Part shown: piece by piece, positions 28,346 through 41,825 of the stretch
How the letters are laid out: each line of letters begins with the position of its first letter
How positions within the stretch are numbered: the first letter of the stretch is position 1
Assembly (NCBI RefSeq): GCF_002890915.1
Contig: NZ_POUT01000007.1
Span: forward strand, 62,001 to 126,000
Source: Stutzerimonas stutzeri
GTDB taxonomy: Bacteria > Pseudomonadota > Gammaproteobacteria > Pseudomonadales > Pseudomonadaceae
Length of the DNA: 64,000 nucleotides
Reading direction: 5' to 3'
Made by a program: the position numbers and the translations under genes
The notes under the pieces: generated by a model
Database searches by the model: none
What the model was told of the DNA's origin: nothing
What the model saw: only the letters and a program-made list of their open reading frames with translations

Positions 28346-28636
28346 ATGATCGGTCGGACGCTGCTGGTGCTGACGACGCTGAGCCTGCTCGGCGGCTGCG
28401 CGACGCTGCGCACCCTGGATGCGGCCAAGCCCGGCGCGCCGATCGTCTATTCCGGCACCCGGCTGGACTGGTACAGCCTCAATGGCGGTTGCTGCCCGGT
28501 CGAGCGCTTCGGTGCCGAGGCGCCGAAGCATCCCGCGCTGGACCTGCCGGCCAGCGCCGTCGTGGATACCCTGTTGCTGCCTTTCGCCCTGGCGACGGTG
28601 CTGGGCGTGAGCCTGGGCGTCAGCGGTGGTCTTTGA
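28346..28636 (+). CDS. YceK/YidQ-family small lipoprotein
   Basis: A 96-aa protein with a lipoprotein signal MIGRTLLVLTTLSLLGGC (lipobox LLGGC), followed by ATLRTLDAAKPGAPIVYSGTRLDWYSLNGGCC. The pattern of GTR-D and the hydrophobic C-terminal segment (PASAVVDTLLLPFALATVLG) is typical of the DUF1375 YceK/YidQ family. The start codon begins one base after the ubiX stop, so the two are probably co-translated. Function is unknown. Confidence 0.85.
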   Translation: MIGRTLLVLTTLSLLGGCATLRTLDAAKPGAPIVYSGTRLDWYSLNGGCCPVERFGAEAPKHPALDLPASAVVDTLLLPFALATVLGVSLGVSGGL

Positions 28637-28687
28637 CGGTGGGGCCACGCTTCAGGCTTCAGGCTTTTTGGCAGTCCTTCGGCCTGC

Positions 28688-28763
28688 ATCGCCCCGAGGT
28701 CGGGCCTCCCACAAAAGCAACCTGGCACACCGAACCCTGTGGGAGGCGCGCCCTCGCGGCGAT
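28688..28763. repeat. Single REP/BIME copy of the type found tandemly at 10.8 kb
   Basis: The left arm starts ATCGCC at 28688 and ends CCTCCCACA; the right arm TGTGGGAGGCGCGCC ... GGCGAT is at 28738-28763. The sequence between the arms (ACCGAACCC) is also shared with the units at 10751-10970. Confidence 0.82.
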
Positions 28764-28880
28764 GCTTTTGAGTTTCAAGCTTAAAAGCACTGATCCGCGT
28801 CCGGTCCGACAGCCCCTTCGGCAGGCATAATGCCGATATCCGACAGCGTTGCGCGTGGTCGCCAGCATAAGGAGAGCAGG

Positions 28881-30710
<1,830 letters not shown>

Positions 30711-30716
30711 GGCGGT

Positions 30717-31199
30717 TCAGGCCTCCGTGGTGTTTTCCACGACCTGGCAGACGTCCACCCACTGGGCGTCGGCCAGCTCGGCCAGCCGCTGCGGGCAGAT
30801 CCGTACGGCACTGTGGATGGCGCCGGCGGCCGGTAACACCTGGTCGAAGGCCTTCAGCGATTCATCGCAGTAGACCGACAGTGAAGTGGCCAGGCCGAAC
30901 GGGCAGACGCCACCGACCGGATGCCCGGTCAGCGCGACGACGCTGTCGGCGTCGAGCATCTTCGCCTTGCCGCCGAAAGCGGCCTTGATCTTGCGGTTGT
31001 CGATGCGCGCATCGCCGCGTGCCACCACCAGCAGGTTGCGCTCGCCGATGCGAAAGGCCAGGGTCTTGGCGATCTGGCCCGGCTCGACCCCATGCGCCTC
31101 GGCCGCCAGGGCGACAGTGGCGGTGCTGCTGTCCAGTTCGATGATCGCGATGTCCGGTGCCTTCTCGGCGAAGAAGGCGCGAACGGATTCGAGGCTCAT
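30717..31199 (-). CDS. YbaK/EbsC-family aminoacyl-tRNA deacylase
   Basis: A 160-aa editing-domain protein. It contains GVEPGQIAKTLAF, LVVARGDARIDNRKIKAAFGGKAKMLDADSV, TGHPVGGVCPFGL and the C-terminal SAVRICPQRLAELADAQWVDV, all typical of the YbaK superfamily that hydrolyses mischarged tRNAs (Cys- or Ala-tRNAPro). It converges on the FtsH paralogue with six bases between stops and lies 51 bp downstream of queG on the same strand. Confidence 0.9.
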   Translation of the reverse strand: MSLESVRAFFAEKAPDIAIIELDSSTATVALAAEAHGVEPGQIAKTLAFRIGERNLLVVARGDARIDNRKIKAAFGGKAKMLDADSVVALTGHPVGGVCPFGLATSLSVYCDESLKAFDQVLPAAGAIHSAVRICPQRLAELADAQWVDVCQVVENTTEA

Positions 31200-31250
31200 G
31201 GCGCGGGCTCCTGCGAAAAGCCCCCATCCTTGTGACTCGCCGCTGCTACG

Positions 31251-32339
31251 TCAAGCCTGCGCAGCGCCGGCCGGGCGCCGTCGTTCATGTTGCGCCAGCG
31301 CCCATTCGACGTGCTCGCGCACCAGCGCCGAGGGATCGTCGCGGCGCGCTCGCAGCGCCTCCAGCACCGGGATGCTCGACGGCGCGTTGCCCAGGCCCAC
31401 CGCCAGGTTGCGCAGCCAGCGCTCGTAGCCGGCGCGGCGCAGCGGCGAGCCCTCGGTGCGGCTGAGGAACTCCTCCTCGCTCCAGCGGAACAGCGCGGCC
31501 AGTTCGGCGTTGTCCAGGCTGTGGCGCGGCTGGAAGTCGCCCTGCTCGGTGGGCCGGGCGAAGCGGTTCCACGGGCAGACGATCTGGCAGTCGTCGCAGC
31601 CGAATACGCGGTTGCCGATCTTCGAGCGGAGCTCGACGGGGATCGGCCCTTTCAGTTCGATGGTCAGGTAGGAAATGCAGCGCCGCGCATCCAGCACCCG
31701 TTCGCCGACGAAAGCCTCGGTCGGGCAGACGTCCAGGCAGGCGTGGCAACTGCCGCAGTGATCGCGCGCGGTGGGTTCGTCGACCGGCAGGGCGATGTCG
31801 ACGAACAGCTCGCCGAGGAAGAACCAGCTGCCGGCCTTGCGGTTGAGCAGCAGGGTGTTCTTGCCGATCCAGCCGAGCCCGGCCTGCTGCCCGGCGGCCT
31901 TTTCCAGCACCGGCGCACTGTCGACGAAGGCGCGAAAGCCGAACGGGCCGACCACCTGCTGGATGCGCTCGGCCAGTTGCTGCAGGCGCTTGCGGATCAG
32001 CTTGTGATAGTCGCGGCCGAGCGCGTAGCGCGACACATAGGCCTTCTCCGGCGCGGCCAGCTGCTGCGTCATGCGCGTGTCACCGGGCAGGTAGTCCATG
32101 CGCAGCGAGATCACCCGCAGCGTGCCGGGCACCAGTTCGTCCGGCCGCGAGCGCTTGCTGCCATGCGCCGCCATGTAGTCCATCTCGCCCTGGTAGCCGG
32201 CAGCCAGCCAGGCTTCGAGATGCGCCTCGTGCTCGCCGAGGTCGACATCGGTGATGCCGACCTGCTGGAAGCCGAGCTCGCGGCCCCACTCCTTGATGGA
32301 CTGGGCGAGGGCGATGGGATCGAGAACGGCACTGGACAT
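31251..32339 (-). CDS. queG: Epoxyqueuosine reductase
   Basis: A 362-aa cobalamin- and iron-sulfur-dependent enzyme for the last step of queuosine synthesis at the tRNA wobble position. Two 4Fe-4S cysteine sets are visible: CGSCHACLDVCPTEAF and CDDCQIVCPWN. The N-terminal cobalamin-binding region contains YALGRDYHKLIRKRL and GWIGKNTLLLN, and a short HEAT-like C-terminus follows. It is divergent from the NAD(P)HX-repair gene with 59 bp between starts. Confidence 0.96.
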   Translation of the reverse strand: MSSAVLDPIALAQSIKEWGRELGFQQVGITDVDLGEHEAHLEAWLAAGYQGEMDYMAAHGSKRSRPDELVPGTLRVISLRMDYLPGDTRMTQQLAAPEKAYVSRYALGRDYHKLIRKRLQQLAERIQQVVGPFGFRAFVDSAPVLEKAAGQQAGLGWIGKNTLLLNRKAGSWFFLGELFVDIALPVDEPTARDHCGSCHACLDVCPTEAFVGERVLDARRCISYLTIELKGPIPVELRSKIGNRVFGCDDCQIVCPWNRFARPTEQGDFQPRHSLDNAELAALFRWSEEEFLSRTEGSPLRRAGYERWLRNLAVGLGNAPSSIPVLEALRARRDDPSALVREHVEWALAQHERRRPAGAAQA

Positions 32340-32371
32340 CGGAGAGTACGACGGCTTGGTAGGCGGGTGCG

Positions 32372-32377
32372 TATAAT
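32372..32377 (+). promoter_or_regulatory. Likely -10 element of the nnr-tsaE-amiB-mutL operon
   Basis: A perfect TATAAT lies 22 bp ahead of the first ATG of the nnr gene in the short queG/nnr divergent gap. No good -35 box stands at the expected distance, so the call rests on the -10 hexamer and its position. Confidence 0.4.
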
Positions 32378-32398
32378 TCTGCCAGACATTCCGCCGCG

Positions 32399-33904
32399 AT
32401 GATCCCTGCCCCGATGACCGATGCCCTGCCTGTCGCCCTGTATACCGCCGCCCAGGTGCGCGAACTCGATGCGCGCCTGATCGCCGCCGGCACGCCCGGC
32501 TTCGAACTGATGCAACGCGCCGCCCATGCCGCCTGGCGTGCGCTGCGCCGGCGCTGGCCGCAGGCCGCTGCGCTCACGGTGCTGGCCGGGCGCGGCAACA
32601 ACGCCGGCGACGGCTACCTCGTCGCGGCGCTGGCCCAGCGCGCCGGCTGGCAGGTGCGGGTGCTGGCGGTGGGCGAGCCGCAGGCGCTGCAGGGCGACGC
32701 CGCGCAGGCCTGCGCCGAGGCGCGCACCTGCGGCGTGCACATCGAACCCTGGCGTGCGGATGCGCCGCTGCACGGTGTGCTGGTGGATGCGCTGCTGGGT
32801 ACCGGCATCAGCGGCGAGGTGCGCGAGCCCTATGCCGGCGCCATCGCCGCGATCAACGAAAGCGGCCTGCCGGTATTGGCAATCGACCTGCCCTCCGGCC
32901 TCTGCGCCGATACCGGGCGGGTGCTGGGCCAGGCCGTGCGTGCCGAGCTCAGCGTGACCTTCATCGGCCTCAAGCTTGGCCTGTTCACCGCGGATGGGCC
33001 GGATCGCGTCGGTGCGCTGGTGTTCGACGACCTGCAGGCCGATCCACAGGTCGTCGCGCAGGTCGCAAGCGAGGCCGTGCGACTCGACCGGCCGGCCCTG
33101 GCGCGGGTCGCACCACGTTCGCCGGTGGCGCACAAGGGCAGCTTCGGCCAGGTGCTGTTGATCGGCGGCGATCTCGGCACCGGCGGCGCCGCGCTGCTCG
33201 CTGCCGAGGCGGCGCTGCGTAGCGGTGCCGGCATGGTGACGCTGGCGACCCGGCCGGAGCATGTCACGGCGTCGCTGGTGCGGCGCCCGGAGATCATGTG
33301 CCACGGCGTCGAGTCGACCTACGGCCTTACGGCACTGGCCGACCGCGCCGATGTGCTGGTGGTCGGCCCCGGCCTCGGCCAGGCGCCCTGGGGCCGCAGC
33401 CTGCTGTCGCTGGCGGCGCAGCGTGAGGTGCCGCAGACCTGGGATGCCGATGCGCTGAACCTGTTGGCCAGCGGCAGCGTCGAACTGCCAGCCGGCTGCG
33501 TGATCACGCCGCATCCGGGCGAGGCCGCGCGATTGCTGCAGTGCTCCACCGCCGAGGTGCAGGCCGATCGGCCGGCCGCGGTGCGCGAGCTGGCCAGGCG
33601 CTACGGCTGCGTGGCACTGCTCAAGGGCGCCGGCACGCTGATCGCCGCCCCCGACGGCCGGCTGGCGCTGTGCGACCGGGGGCATCCGGCCATGGCCAGC
33701 GCCGGCCTCGGCGATGTGCTGGCCGGCGTCGTCGGCGCGCTGCTGGCCCAGGCGCTGTCGCCCTTCGCGGCGGCTTGCCTGGCGGCCTGGCTGCATGCCG
33801 CGGCGGGCGAGCGGCTCGGTGGCGAGGGCCGCGGGCTGGCGGCCAGCGATCTGATTCCGGTGATCCGCCGGTTGCTCGAGGAGCAGTCGCCATGCCTGAA
33901 GTGA
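32399..33904 (+). CDS. nnr: Bifunctional NAD(P)H-hydrate epimerase/dehydratase
   Basis: A 501-aa YjeF-type repair enzyme. The N-terminal epimerase domain (about 1-215) holds AGRGNNAGDGYLVAALA and IDLPSGLCADTG. The C-terminal ribokinase-like dehydratase holds GGDLGTGGAALLAAEAALRSGAGMVTLAT, WDADALN, TPHPGEAARLL and ASAGLGDVLAGVVGALLAQ. It repairs hydrated NADH and NADPH. Either ATG 32399 or ATG 32414 (MTDALPVALY) could start translation. The end overlaps tsaE by 13 bp. Confidence 0.94.
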   Translation: MIPAPMTDALPVALYTAAQVRELDARLIAAGTPGFELMQRAAHAAWRALRRRWPQAAALTVLAGRGNNAGDGYLVAALAQRAGWQVRVLAVGEPQALQGDAAQACAEARTCGVHIEPWRADAPLHGVLVDALLGTGISGEVREPYAGAIAAINESGLPVLAIDLPSGLCADTGRVLGQAVRAELSVTFIGLKLGLFTADGPDRVGALVFDDLQADPQVVAQVASEAVRLDRPALARVAPRSPVAHKGSFGQVLLIGGDLGTGGAALLAAEAALRSGAGMVTLATRPEHVTASLVRRPEIMCHGVESTYGLTALADRADVLVVGPGLGQAPWGRSLLSLAAQREVPQTWDADALNLLASGSVELPAGCVITPHPGEAARLLQCSTAEVQADRPAAVRELARRYGCVALLKGAGTLIAAPDGRLALCDRGHPAMASAGLGDVLAGVVGALLAQALSPFAAACLAAWLHAAAGERLGGEGRGLAASDLIPVIRRLLEEQSPCLK

Positions 33905-34362
33905 CGCTATACGCCGAAGACGAGGCGGCGATGCTGGACGTGGGCGCGCGCATCGCCCGGGCGACCGGCGGTCGCGGCGTGATCTACCTGCACGGCGATC
34001 TCGGCGCCGGCAAGACCACGCTGTCGCGCGGGCTGATTCGCGGCTTCGGCCATGAAGGCAAGGTCAAGAGCCCGACCTTCACCCTGGTCGAACCCTACGA
34101 GATCGGCGCGCTGCGCGTGTTCCACTTCGATCTCTACCGCCTGGTCGACCCCGAGGAACTGGAATTCTTCGGCATTCGCGACTATTTCGAAGGCGATGCG
34201 CTGTGTCTGGTGGAATGGCCGGAGCGCGGGGTCGGCATTTTGCCAAAGGCGGACATGGACATTACCATTACGCCGCATGAGGCCGGCCGTACGCTGCGCC
34301 TGTCGCCCCACACCGCGCGGGGCGAAGCCTGGTGTGCCGCCCTGACCGATGGAGAGCTATGA
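33892..34362 (+). CDS. tsaE: tRNA threonylcarbamoyladenosine biosynthesis ATPase TsaE
   Basis: A 156-aa P-loop protein needed with TsaB and TsaD for the t6A modification of ANN-decoding tRNAs. It shows YLHGDLGAGKTTLSRGLIRGFG (Walker A), KSPTFTLVEPYE, HFDLYRLVDPEELEFFGIRDYF and LVEWPERG. The start overlaps the end of nnr and its stop overlaps the amiB start (ATGA), placing it in a coupled nnr-tsaE-amiB-mutL operon. Confidence 0.96.
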   Translation: MPEVTLYAEDEAAMLDVGARIARATGGRGVIYLHGDLGAGKTTLSRGLIRGFGHEGKVKSPTFTLVEPYEIGALRVFHFDLYRLVDPEELEFFGIRDYFEGDALCLVEWPERGVGILPKADMDITITPHEAGRTLRLSPHTARGEAWCAALTDGEL

Positions 34363-35791
34363 ATAACATGGGGTTGGGTATGCGCATTCGCGCCCTGGTC
34401 GTTGGGCTGGCGTTGTCGCTCATGGCGGCGGACCTCTTCGCCGCCAGCGATGTGCAGAGCGTGCGTCTGTGGCGTGCGCCGGACAACACCCGCCTGGTGT
34501 TCGACCTGTCCGGGCCGGTCGAGCACAAGGTCTTCACCCTCACCGCGCCGGATCGCCTGGTCATCGATGTCTCGGGGGCCACGCTCAAGGCCTCGCTCGA
34601 TCAGTTGCCGCTGCAGAACACCCCGGTGGCCGCGCTACGCGCCGGCCAGTACGACGCCGATACGCTGCGGGTGGTGGTCGATCTCAACGCCCCGGTGTCG
34701 CCGAAGAGTTTCAGCCTGACCCCCAACCAGCAGTACGGCCATCGCCTGGTGGTCGACCTGTTCGACCAGGGCAGTGTCGTGCCTGGCGCCGCCGAACCGC
34801 CGGTCACCGCCGCTGCGGCGACGCCCGCGGCCCCGGTCTCGCCGGCACTGCCGGCGGTGAAGCTGCCGGCGGTACCCAGCAGCAAGCGCGATATCGTCAT
34901 CGCCCTCGATGCCGGTCATGGCGGCGAGGACCCCGGCGCCATCGGCCCGGGCAAGGTCTACGAGAAGAACGTGGTGCTGCAGATCGCCAAGGAGCTGCAG
35001 CGCCAGATCAATGCCGAGAAGGGCTTCCGCGCCGAGCTGGTGCGCACCGGCGACTACTTCATTCCGCTGCGCAAGCGCACCGAGATCGCGCGCAAGAAGG
35101 GCGCCGACCTGTTCGTCTCGATCCATGCCGATGCCGCGCCGCGTTCGGCGGCCTATGGCGCCTCGGTGTTCGCCCTGTCGGATCGCGGCGCCACTTCGGA
35201 GACCGCACGCTGGCTGGCCGACAGCGAGAACCGTTCGGACCTGATCGGTGGCGCCGGCAACGTCAGCCTCGGTGACAAGGACCAGATGCTCGCCGGCGTG
35301 CTGCTGGACCTGTCGATGACCGCCTCGCTGTCGTCCAGCCTCAACGTCGGGCAGAAGGTGCTGAGCAACATGGGCCGCATCACCCCGCTGCACAAGCGCC
35401 GGGTCGAGCAGGCCGGCTTCATGGTGCTGAAGTCGCCGGACATCCCGTCGATCCTGGTGGAAACCGGGTTCATCTCCAACCCCTCCGAGGCGCGCAAGCT
35501 GCAGACCGCCAGCCACCAGCAGGCGCTGGCGCGCTCGATCCACAGCGGGGTGCGGCAGTTCTTCCACGAGAATCCGCCACCGGGCAGCTACGTCGCCTGG
35601 CTGCGCGATTCGGGCAAGGTCGCCAGCGGCCCGCGTGAGCATGTGGTGCGTTCCGGCGAGAGCCTGGCGCTGCTCGCCCAGCGCTATCAGGTCAGCCTGG
35701 CCTCCCTGCGCAGCGCCAACAACCTGCGCAGCGACGTGATCAAGATCGGCCAGACCCTGCAGATTCCCGCCACCACACTGGCGGCGCAGCC

Positions 35792-35795
<4 letters not shown>
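34359..35795 (+). CDS. amiB: N-acetylmuramoyl-L-alanine amidase with AMIN and LysM domains
   Basis: A 478-aa exported amidase that splits septal peptidoglycan during daughter-cell separation. A signal peptide lies at about residues 6-28, the AMIN targeting domain at about 30-140, a Pro/Ala linker, then Amidase_3 with [29 protein letters not shown] and [16 protein letters not shown]-terminal LysM begins [20 protein letters not shown]. The ATGA overlap with tsaE and a GGAGAG ribosome site decide the start; mutL overlaps its end the same way. Confidence 0.95.
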
Positions 35796-37669
<1,874 letters not shown>

Positions 37670-37789
37670 GGGCAGCTTCGAGCGTGCCGGGTGCTGACCT
37701 GCTCGCAGGCTGATTCGCATGCAACCATAGGTCGGGTCACGTTGCTGGGCCATGCTGGAAGGGGGAAACGACATCCACCCTACGCAGGC

Positions 37790-37856
37790 TGTAGGCGCGG
37801 GCCATGCCCGCGATAGCTTCGCATGGTCGAGATCGCGAGCATGGCTCGCTCCTACA
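37790..37856. repeat. REP inverted repeat between mutL and miaA
   Basis: The arms TGTAGGCGCGGGCCATGCC and ATGGCTCGCTCCTACA face each other around GCGATAGC...GATCGCGAGC. It belongs to the TGTAGGAGC/GCTCCTACA family. The rest of the 256-bp mutL-miaA gap holds no gene I can support. Confidence 0.75.
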
Positions 37857-37925
37857 AAGATACACGGGCTTGCAGCATGCAGCTTGCAGCCCGAAACTAT
37901 GCGGCCGTTCGCTGCGAGTCCGCCG

Positions 37926-38897
37926 ATGTCCCGCCTGCCTCCCGCCATCTTCCTCATGGGCCCCACCGCCTCGGGCAAGACCGATCTTGCCCTGGAGCTG
38001 GCCCGTGTGCTGCCCTGCGAGCTGATCAGTGTCGATTCGGCGCTGGTCTATCGTGGCATGGACATCGGCACGGCCAAGCCGTCGCCCGAGGTGCTGGCGG
38101 CGTTTCCGCATCGGCTGGTGGACATCCGCGATCCGGCGCAGAGCTATTCGGCGGCCGAGTTCGCCGACGATGCGCTGGCGGCCATGGCCGAGATCACGGC
38201 GGCCGGCCGGATTCCACTGCTGGTCGGCGGGACGATGTTGTATTTCAAGGCGTTACGCGATGGGCTCGCCGACATGCCGAGCGCCGACCCGGCGCTGCGC
38301 GCCGAACTCGAGGCGCAGGCCGCCGCCGAGGGGTTGCCGGCACTGCACCGGCAGCTTGCCGAGGTCGATCCGGAATCGGCTGCGCGGATTCACCCGAACG
38401 ATCCGCAGCGGCTGGTGCGTGCGCTGGAGGTTTATCGGGTCAGCGGTTTGACCATGAGCGAGCACCGCGCCCGACAAAGGTCGCAAAAAGCCGCTGCGCA
38501 GACGCCAGGCGCGGGCGTCTTGCCTTATACTGTCGCGCACCTGAGCATCGCGCCGGCGCAGCGACACATCCTGCACCAGCGCATCGAACAGCGCTTCATT
38601 CATATGGTTGAACAGGGCTTTGTCGAAGAGGTCGAAGCCTTGCGCCAGCGCGGCGATCTGCATCCCGGCATGCCATCGATGAGAGCGGTGGGCTATCGGC
38701 AGGTCTGGGAGTATCTGGACGGTTCCATGTCCAGGGACGAAATGATCCAGCGCGGCATCATCGCGACCCGACAACTGGCCAAACGGCAGTTCACCTGGTT
38801 GCGGAGCTGGGGAGAAACGCACTGGCTGGATAGCCTGGCCTGCGACAATCTGCCGCGCGCATTGAAATACCTGCAATCGCTCACCATATTGAGCTGA
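37926..38897 (+). CDS. miaA: tRNA dimethylallyltransferase
   Basis: A 323-aa enzyme adding dimethylallyl to A37 of UNN-decoding tRNAs, feeding from the same isoprenoid pool as ispA. P-loop [44 protein letters not shown], and the C-terminal [17 protein letters not shown] and [14 protein letters not shown] are all present. The ATG at 37926 ([15 protein letters not shown]) puts the P-loop at its normal place. Confidence 0.96.
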   Translation: MSRLPPAIFLMGPTASGKTDLALELARVLPCELISVDSALVYRGMDIGTAKPSPEVLAAFPHRLVDIRDPAQSYSAAEFADDALAAMAEITAAGRIPLLVGGTMLYFKALRDGLADMPSADPALRAELEAQAAAEGLPALHRQLAEVDPESAARIHPNDPQRLVRALEVYRVSGLTMSEHRARQRSQKAAAQTPGAGVLPYTVAHLSIAPAQRHILHQRIEQRFIHMVEQGFVEEVEALRQRGDLHPGMPSMRAVGYRQVWEYLDGSMSRDEMIQRGIIATRQLAKRQFTWLRSWGETHWLDSLACDNLPRALKYLQSLTILS

Positions 38898-38974
38898 CAT
38901 CGCAAATTGACCGTCTATTCTCAACAAGTGGATCGTCGGTTGTAATTTTAAAAACTAATGAAAAGATCCTCTAA

Positions 38975-39241
<267 letters not shown>

Positions 39242-39252
39242 GGGGGGCTTCC

Positions 39253-40554
39253 TTGTTCTTCGAACGTCCCGGCGGTGGTGAACGGGCCATTCTGGTGCAC
39301 CTGGATGGTCAGGACCCCGCGGCGCGCGAGGATCCCCAGGAATTCCAGGAGCTGGCCCGCTCGGCGGGTGCCGAGGCGGTTGGCTTCGTCAACGTCGCCC
39401 GTCACCAGCCGTCCGCCAAGTTCCTGATCGGCAGCGGCAAGGTCGAGGAGTTGCATGATCTCGTCAAGGAAGGCGAGGTCGAGCTGGTCATCTTCAACCA
39501 CACGTTGACCCCCAGCCAGGAGCGCAACCTCGAGCGCGCGCTCGAGTGTCGCGTGCTCGACCGGACCGGCCTGATCCTGGATATCTTCGCCCAGCGTGCG
39601 CGAACCCATGAAGGCAAGCTGCAGGTCGAACTGGCGCAGCTCGAGCACATGAGCACCCGGCTGGTCCGCGGCTGGACCCACCTGGAGCGGCAGAAGGGCG
39701 GTATCGGCCTGCGCGGCCCGGGGGAAACCCAGCTGGAGACCGACCGGCGCCTGCTGCGGGTACGCATCCGCCAGATCAAGCAGCGCCTGGAAAAGGTCCG
39801 CGGTCAGCGCGAGCAGGCCCGGCGTGGCCGACGCCGCGCCGACATTCCCTCGGTTTCCCTGGTCGGCTATACCAACGCCGGCAAGTCCACGCTGTTCAAT
39901 GCCTTGACCGAGTCCGAAGTCTTCGCCGCGAACCAGTTGTTCGCCACGCTCGATCCGACCCTGCGTCGACTGGAACTCGAGGACGTCGGGGCGGTGGTGC
40001 TGGCCGATACCGTGGGTTTCATCCGGCACCTGCCGCACAAATTGGTGGAATCCTTCCGCGCGACACTGGAGGAGTCCAGCAATGCCGACCTGTTGCTGCA
40101 TGTCATCGATGCCCACGAGCCCGAGCGCGACCAGCAGATCGAGCAGGTGCTGGCGGTGCTGGGCGAGATCGGTGCCCAGGAGTTGCCGCTGCTGGAGGTC
40201 TACAACAAGGTCGATCTGATGGACGGCATCGAGCCGCAGATCCAGCGCGATGCCGATGGCAGGCCGCAGCGGGTCTGGGTTTCCGCGCGTGAGGGGCTGG
40301 GGCTCGATCTGCTGCGCCAGGCGATTGCCGAACTGCTCGGCGACGATCTGTTCGTCGGTACGCTGTGCCTGCCGCAGCGGCTCGGACGCCTGCGGGCGCA
40401 GCTCTTCGAACTCGGCGCGGTGCAGCGCGAATCCCATGACGAGGAGGGTGGCAGTCTGCTGGAGATCCGCCTGCCCCGCATCGAATTGAATCGCCTGATC
40501 AGCCGCGCAGGCTTGCCGTTGGACGCTTTTCTCGAGCAACACACTTTGCAATAA
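39253..40554 (+). CDS. hflX: Ribosome-associated GTPase HflX
   Basis: A 433-aa GTPase that splits stalled ribosomes under heat stress. It holds GSGKVEEL in the N-terminal glycine-rich domain, RGPGETQLETDRR, and the G domain with GYTNAGKSTLFN, DTVGFI and NKVD. Translation appears to begin at a TTG (39253-39255), because FFERPGGGER is the conserved N-terminus and no ATG or GTG fits; a purine-rich AGGGGGG lies just upstream. A rare start codon may keep the level low relative to hfq. Confidence 0.94.
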   Translation: MFFERPGGGERAILVHLDGQDPAAREDPQEFQELARSAGAEAVGFVNVARHQPSAKFLIGSGKVEELHDLVKEGEVELVIFNHTLTPSQERNLERALECRVLDRTGLILDIFAQRARTHEGKLQVELAQLEHMSTRLVRGWTHLERQKGGIGLRGPGETQLETDRRLLRVRIRQIKQRLEKVRGQREQARRGRRRADIPSVSLVGYTNAGKSTLFNALTESEVFAANQLFATLDPTLRRLELEDVGAVVLADTVGFIRHLPHKLVESFRATLEESSNADLLLHVIDAHEPERDQQIEQVLAVLGEIGAQELPLLEVYNKVDLMDGIEPQIQRDADGRPQRVWVSAREGLGLDLLRQAIAELLGDDLFVGTLCLPQRLGRLRAQLFELGAVQRESHDEEGGSLLEIRLPRIELNRLISRAGLPLDAFLEQHTLQ

Positions 40555-40652
40555 AGCCCGCATCGGCAATTTTGCCGGGCGCTCGGGGCTTTCTGTAGCA
40601 TTGGCGGGCGCGCCGTGGGCGCGCCTTTAGCTTTATTTGAATGGAGAGCGCT

Positions 40653-41825
40653 ATGGCTTGGAATGAGCCGGGTGGCAACTCGAACAACCAGGATCCCTGG
40701 GGCAGTGGCGGCGGCGGTCGTCGTGGCGGCGACCAGAAGGGTCCGCCGGACCTCGACGAGGCGTTCCGCAAGCTGCAGGAGAGCCTGAACGGCATGTTCG
40801 GCGGCAAGAAGCGTGGTGGCGGTTTTGGCGGCGGTAGCGGCAAGCGCGGCGGTTTCGGCCTGGTCTGGATCGCCCTGGTCGTGCTGCTGGCCGTGTGGTT
40901 GTTCAACGCCATCTACATCGTCGACGAGCAGGAACAGGCGGTGGTGCTGCGCTTCGGCAAGTATCACGAGACGGTGGGGCCGGGCCTGAACATCTATTTC
41001 CCGCCGATCGATCGCAAGTTCCAGGAGAACGTCACCCGCGAGCGCTCCTACAGCAAGCAGGGGCAGATGCTCACCGAGGATGAAAACATCATCGAGGTGC
41101 CGCTCACCGTTCAGTACAAGATCAGCAACCTGCAGTCCTTCGTGCTCAACGTCGACCAGCCGGAAGTCAGTCTGCAGCACGCCACCGACAGTGCCGTGCG
41201 TCACGTGGTCGGCTCCACCGCCATGGACCAGGTGCTGACCGAGGGTCGCGAGGCCATGGCTGGCGAGGTCAAGGAGCGTTTGCAGCGTTTCCTCGACAAC
41301 TACGGCACCGGCATCGTCGTCACCCAGGTCAACCTGCAGAGCGCGGCGGCGCCGCGTGAGGTCCAGGAAGCCTTCGACGACGTGATCCGTGCCCGCGAGG
41401 ACGAGCAGCGCGAGAAGAACCAGGCCGAATCCTACGCCAACGGGGTGATTCCCGAGGCGCGCGGCCAGGCCCAGCGCATGCTGGAAGAGGCCAGCGGCTA
41501 CCGGGATGCGGTGATTTCCCGTGCCCAGGGTGAGGCCGATCGCTTCAGCAAGCTGGTCGCCGAATACCGCAAGGCACCGGATGTCACGCGCGAGCGTCTG
41601 TATCTGGAAACCATGCAGGAAGTCATGAGCAATACGAGCAAGGTCATGGTCACGGGCGAAAGCGGGCAGAACAACCTGCTCTATCTGCCGCTGGACAAGA
41701 TGATCAACAGCCGTGGCGCCAGCACGCCGGCGCCGGCCGGAGTGGCATCGGGCGCGGCAGCGCAGAGTTCGCGCCTGCCGCAGGAACTGGACCCGCGTGA
41801 AGTGCGTACGAGGGAGAGCCGCTGA
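40653..41825 (+). CDS. hflK: FtsH modulator HflK (SPFH/band 7)
   Basis: A 390-aa inner-membrane protein that forms the HflK-HflC cage around FtsH. A glycine-rich cytosolic N-terminus (MAWNEPGGNSNNQDPWG) precedes one TM helix (FGLVWIALVVLLAVWLFNAIYIV) and the SPFH domain (EQAVVLRFGKYHETVGPGLN). A long helical region and a Ala/Pro-rich tail follow. The ATG at 40653 follows GGAGAG. The stop overlaps the hflC start by one base. Confidence 0.95.
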   Translation: MAWNEPGGNSNNQDPWGSGGGGRRGGDQKGPPDLDEAFRKLQESLNGMFGGKKRGGGFGGGSGKRGGFGLVWIALVVLLAVWLFNAIYIVDEQEQAVVLRFGKYHETVGPGLNIYFPPIDRKFQENVTRERSYSKQGQMLTEDENIIEVPLTVQYKISNLQSFVLNVDQPEVSLQHATDSAVRHVVGSTAMDQVLTEGREAMAGEVKERLQRFLDNYGTGIVVTQVNLQSAAAPREVQEAFDDVIRAREDEQREKNQAESYANGVIPEARGQAQRMLEEASGYRDAVISRAQGEADRFSKLVAEYRKAPDVTRERLYLETMQEVMSNTSKVMVTGESGQNNLLYLPLDKMINSRGASTPAPAGVASGAAAQSSRLPQELDPREVRTRESR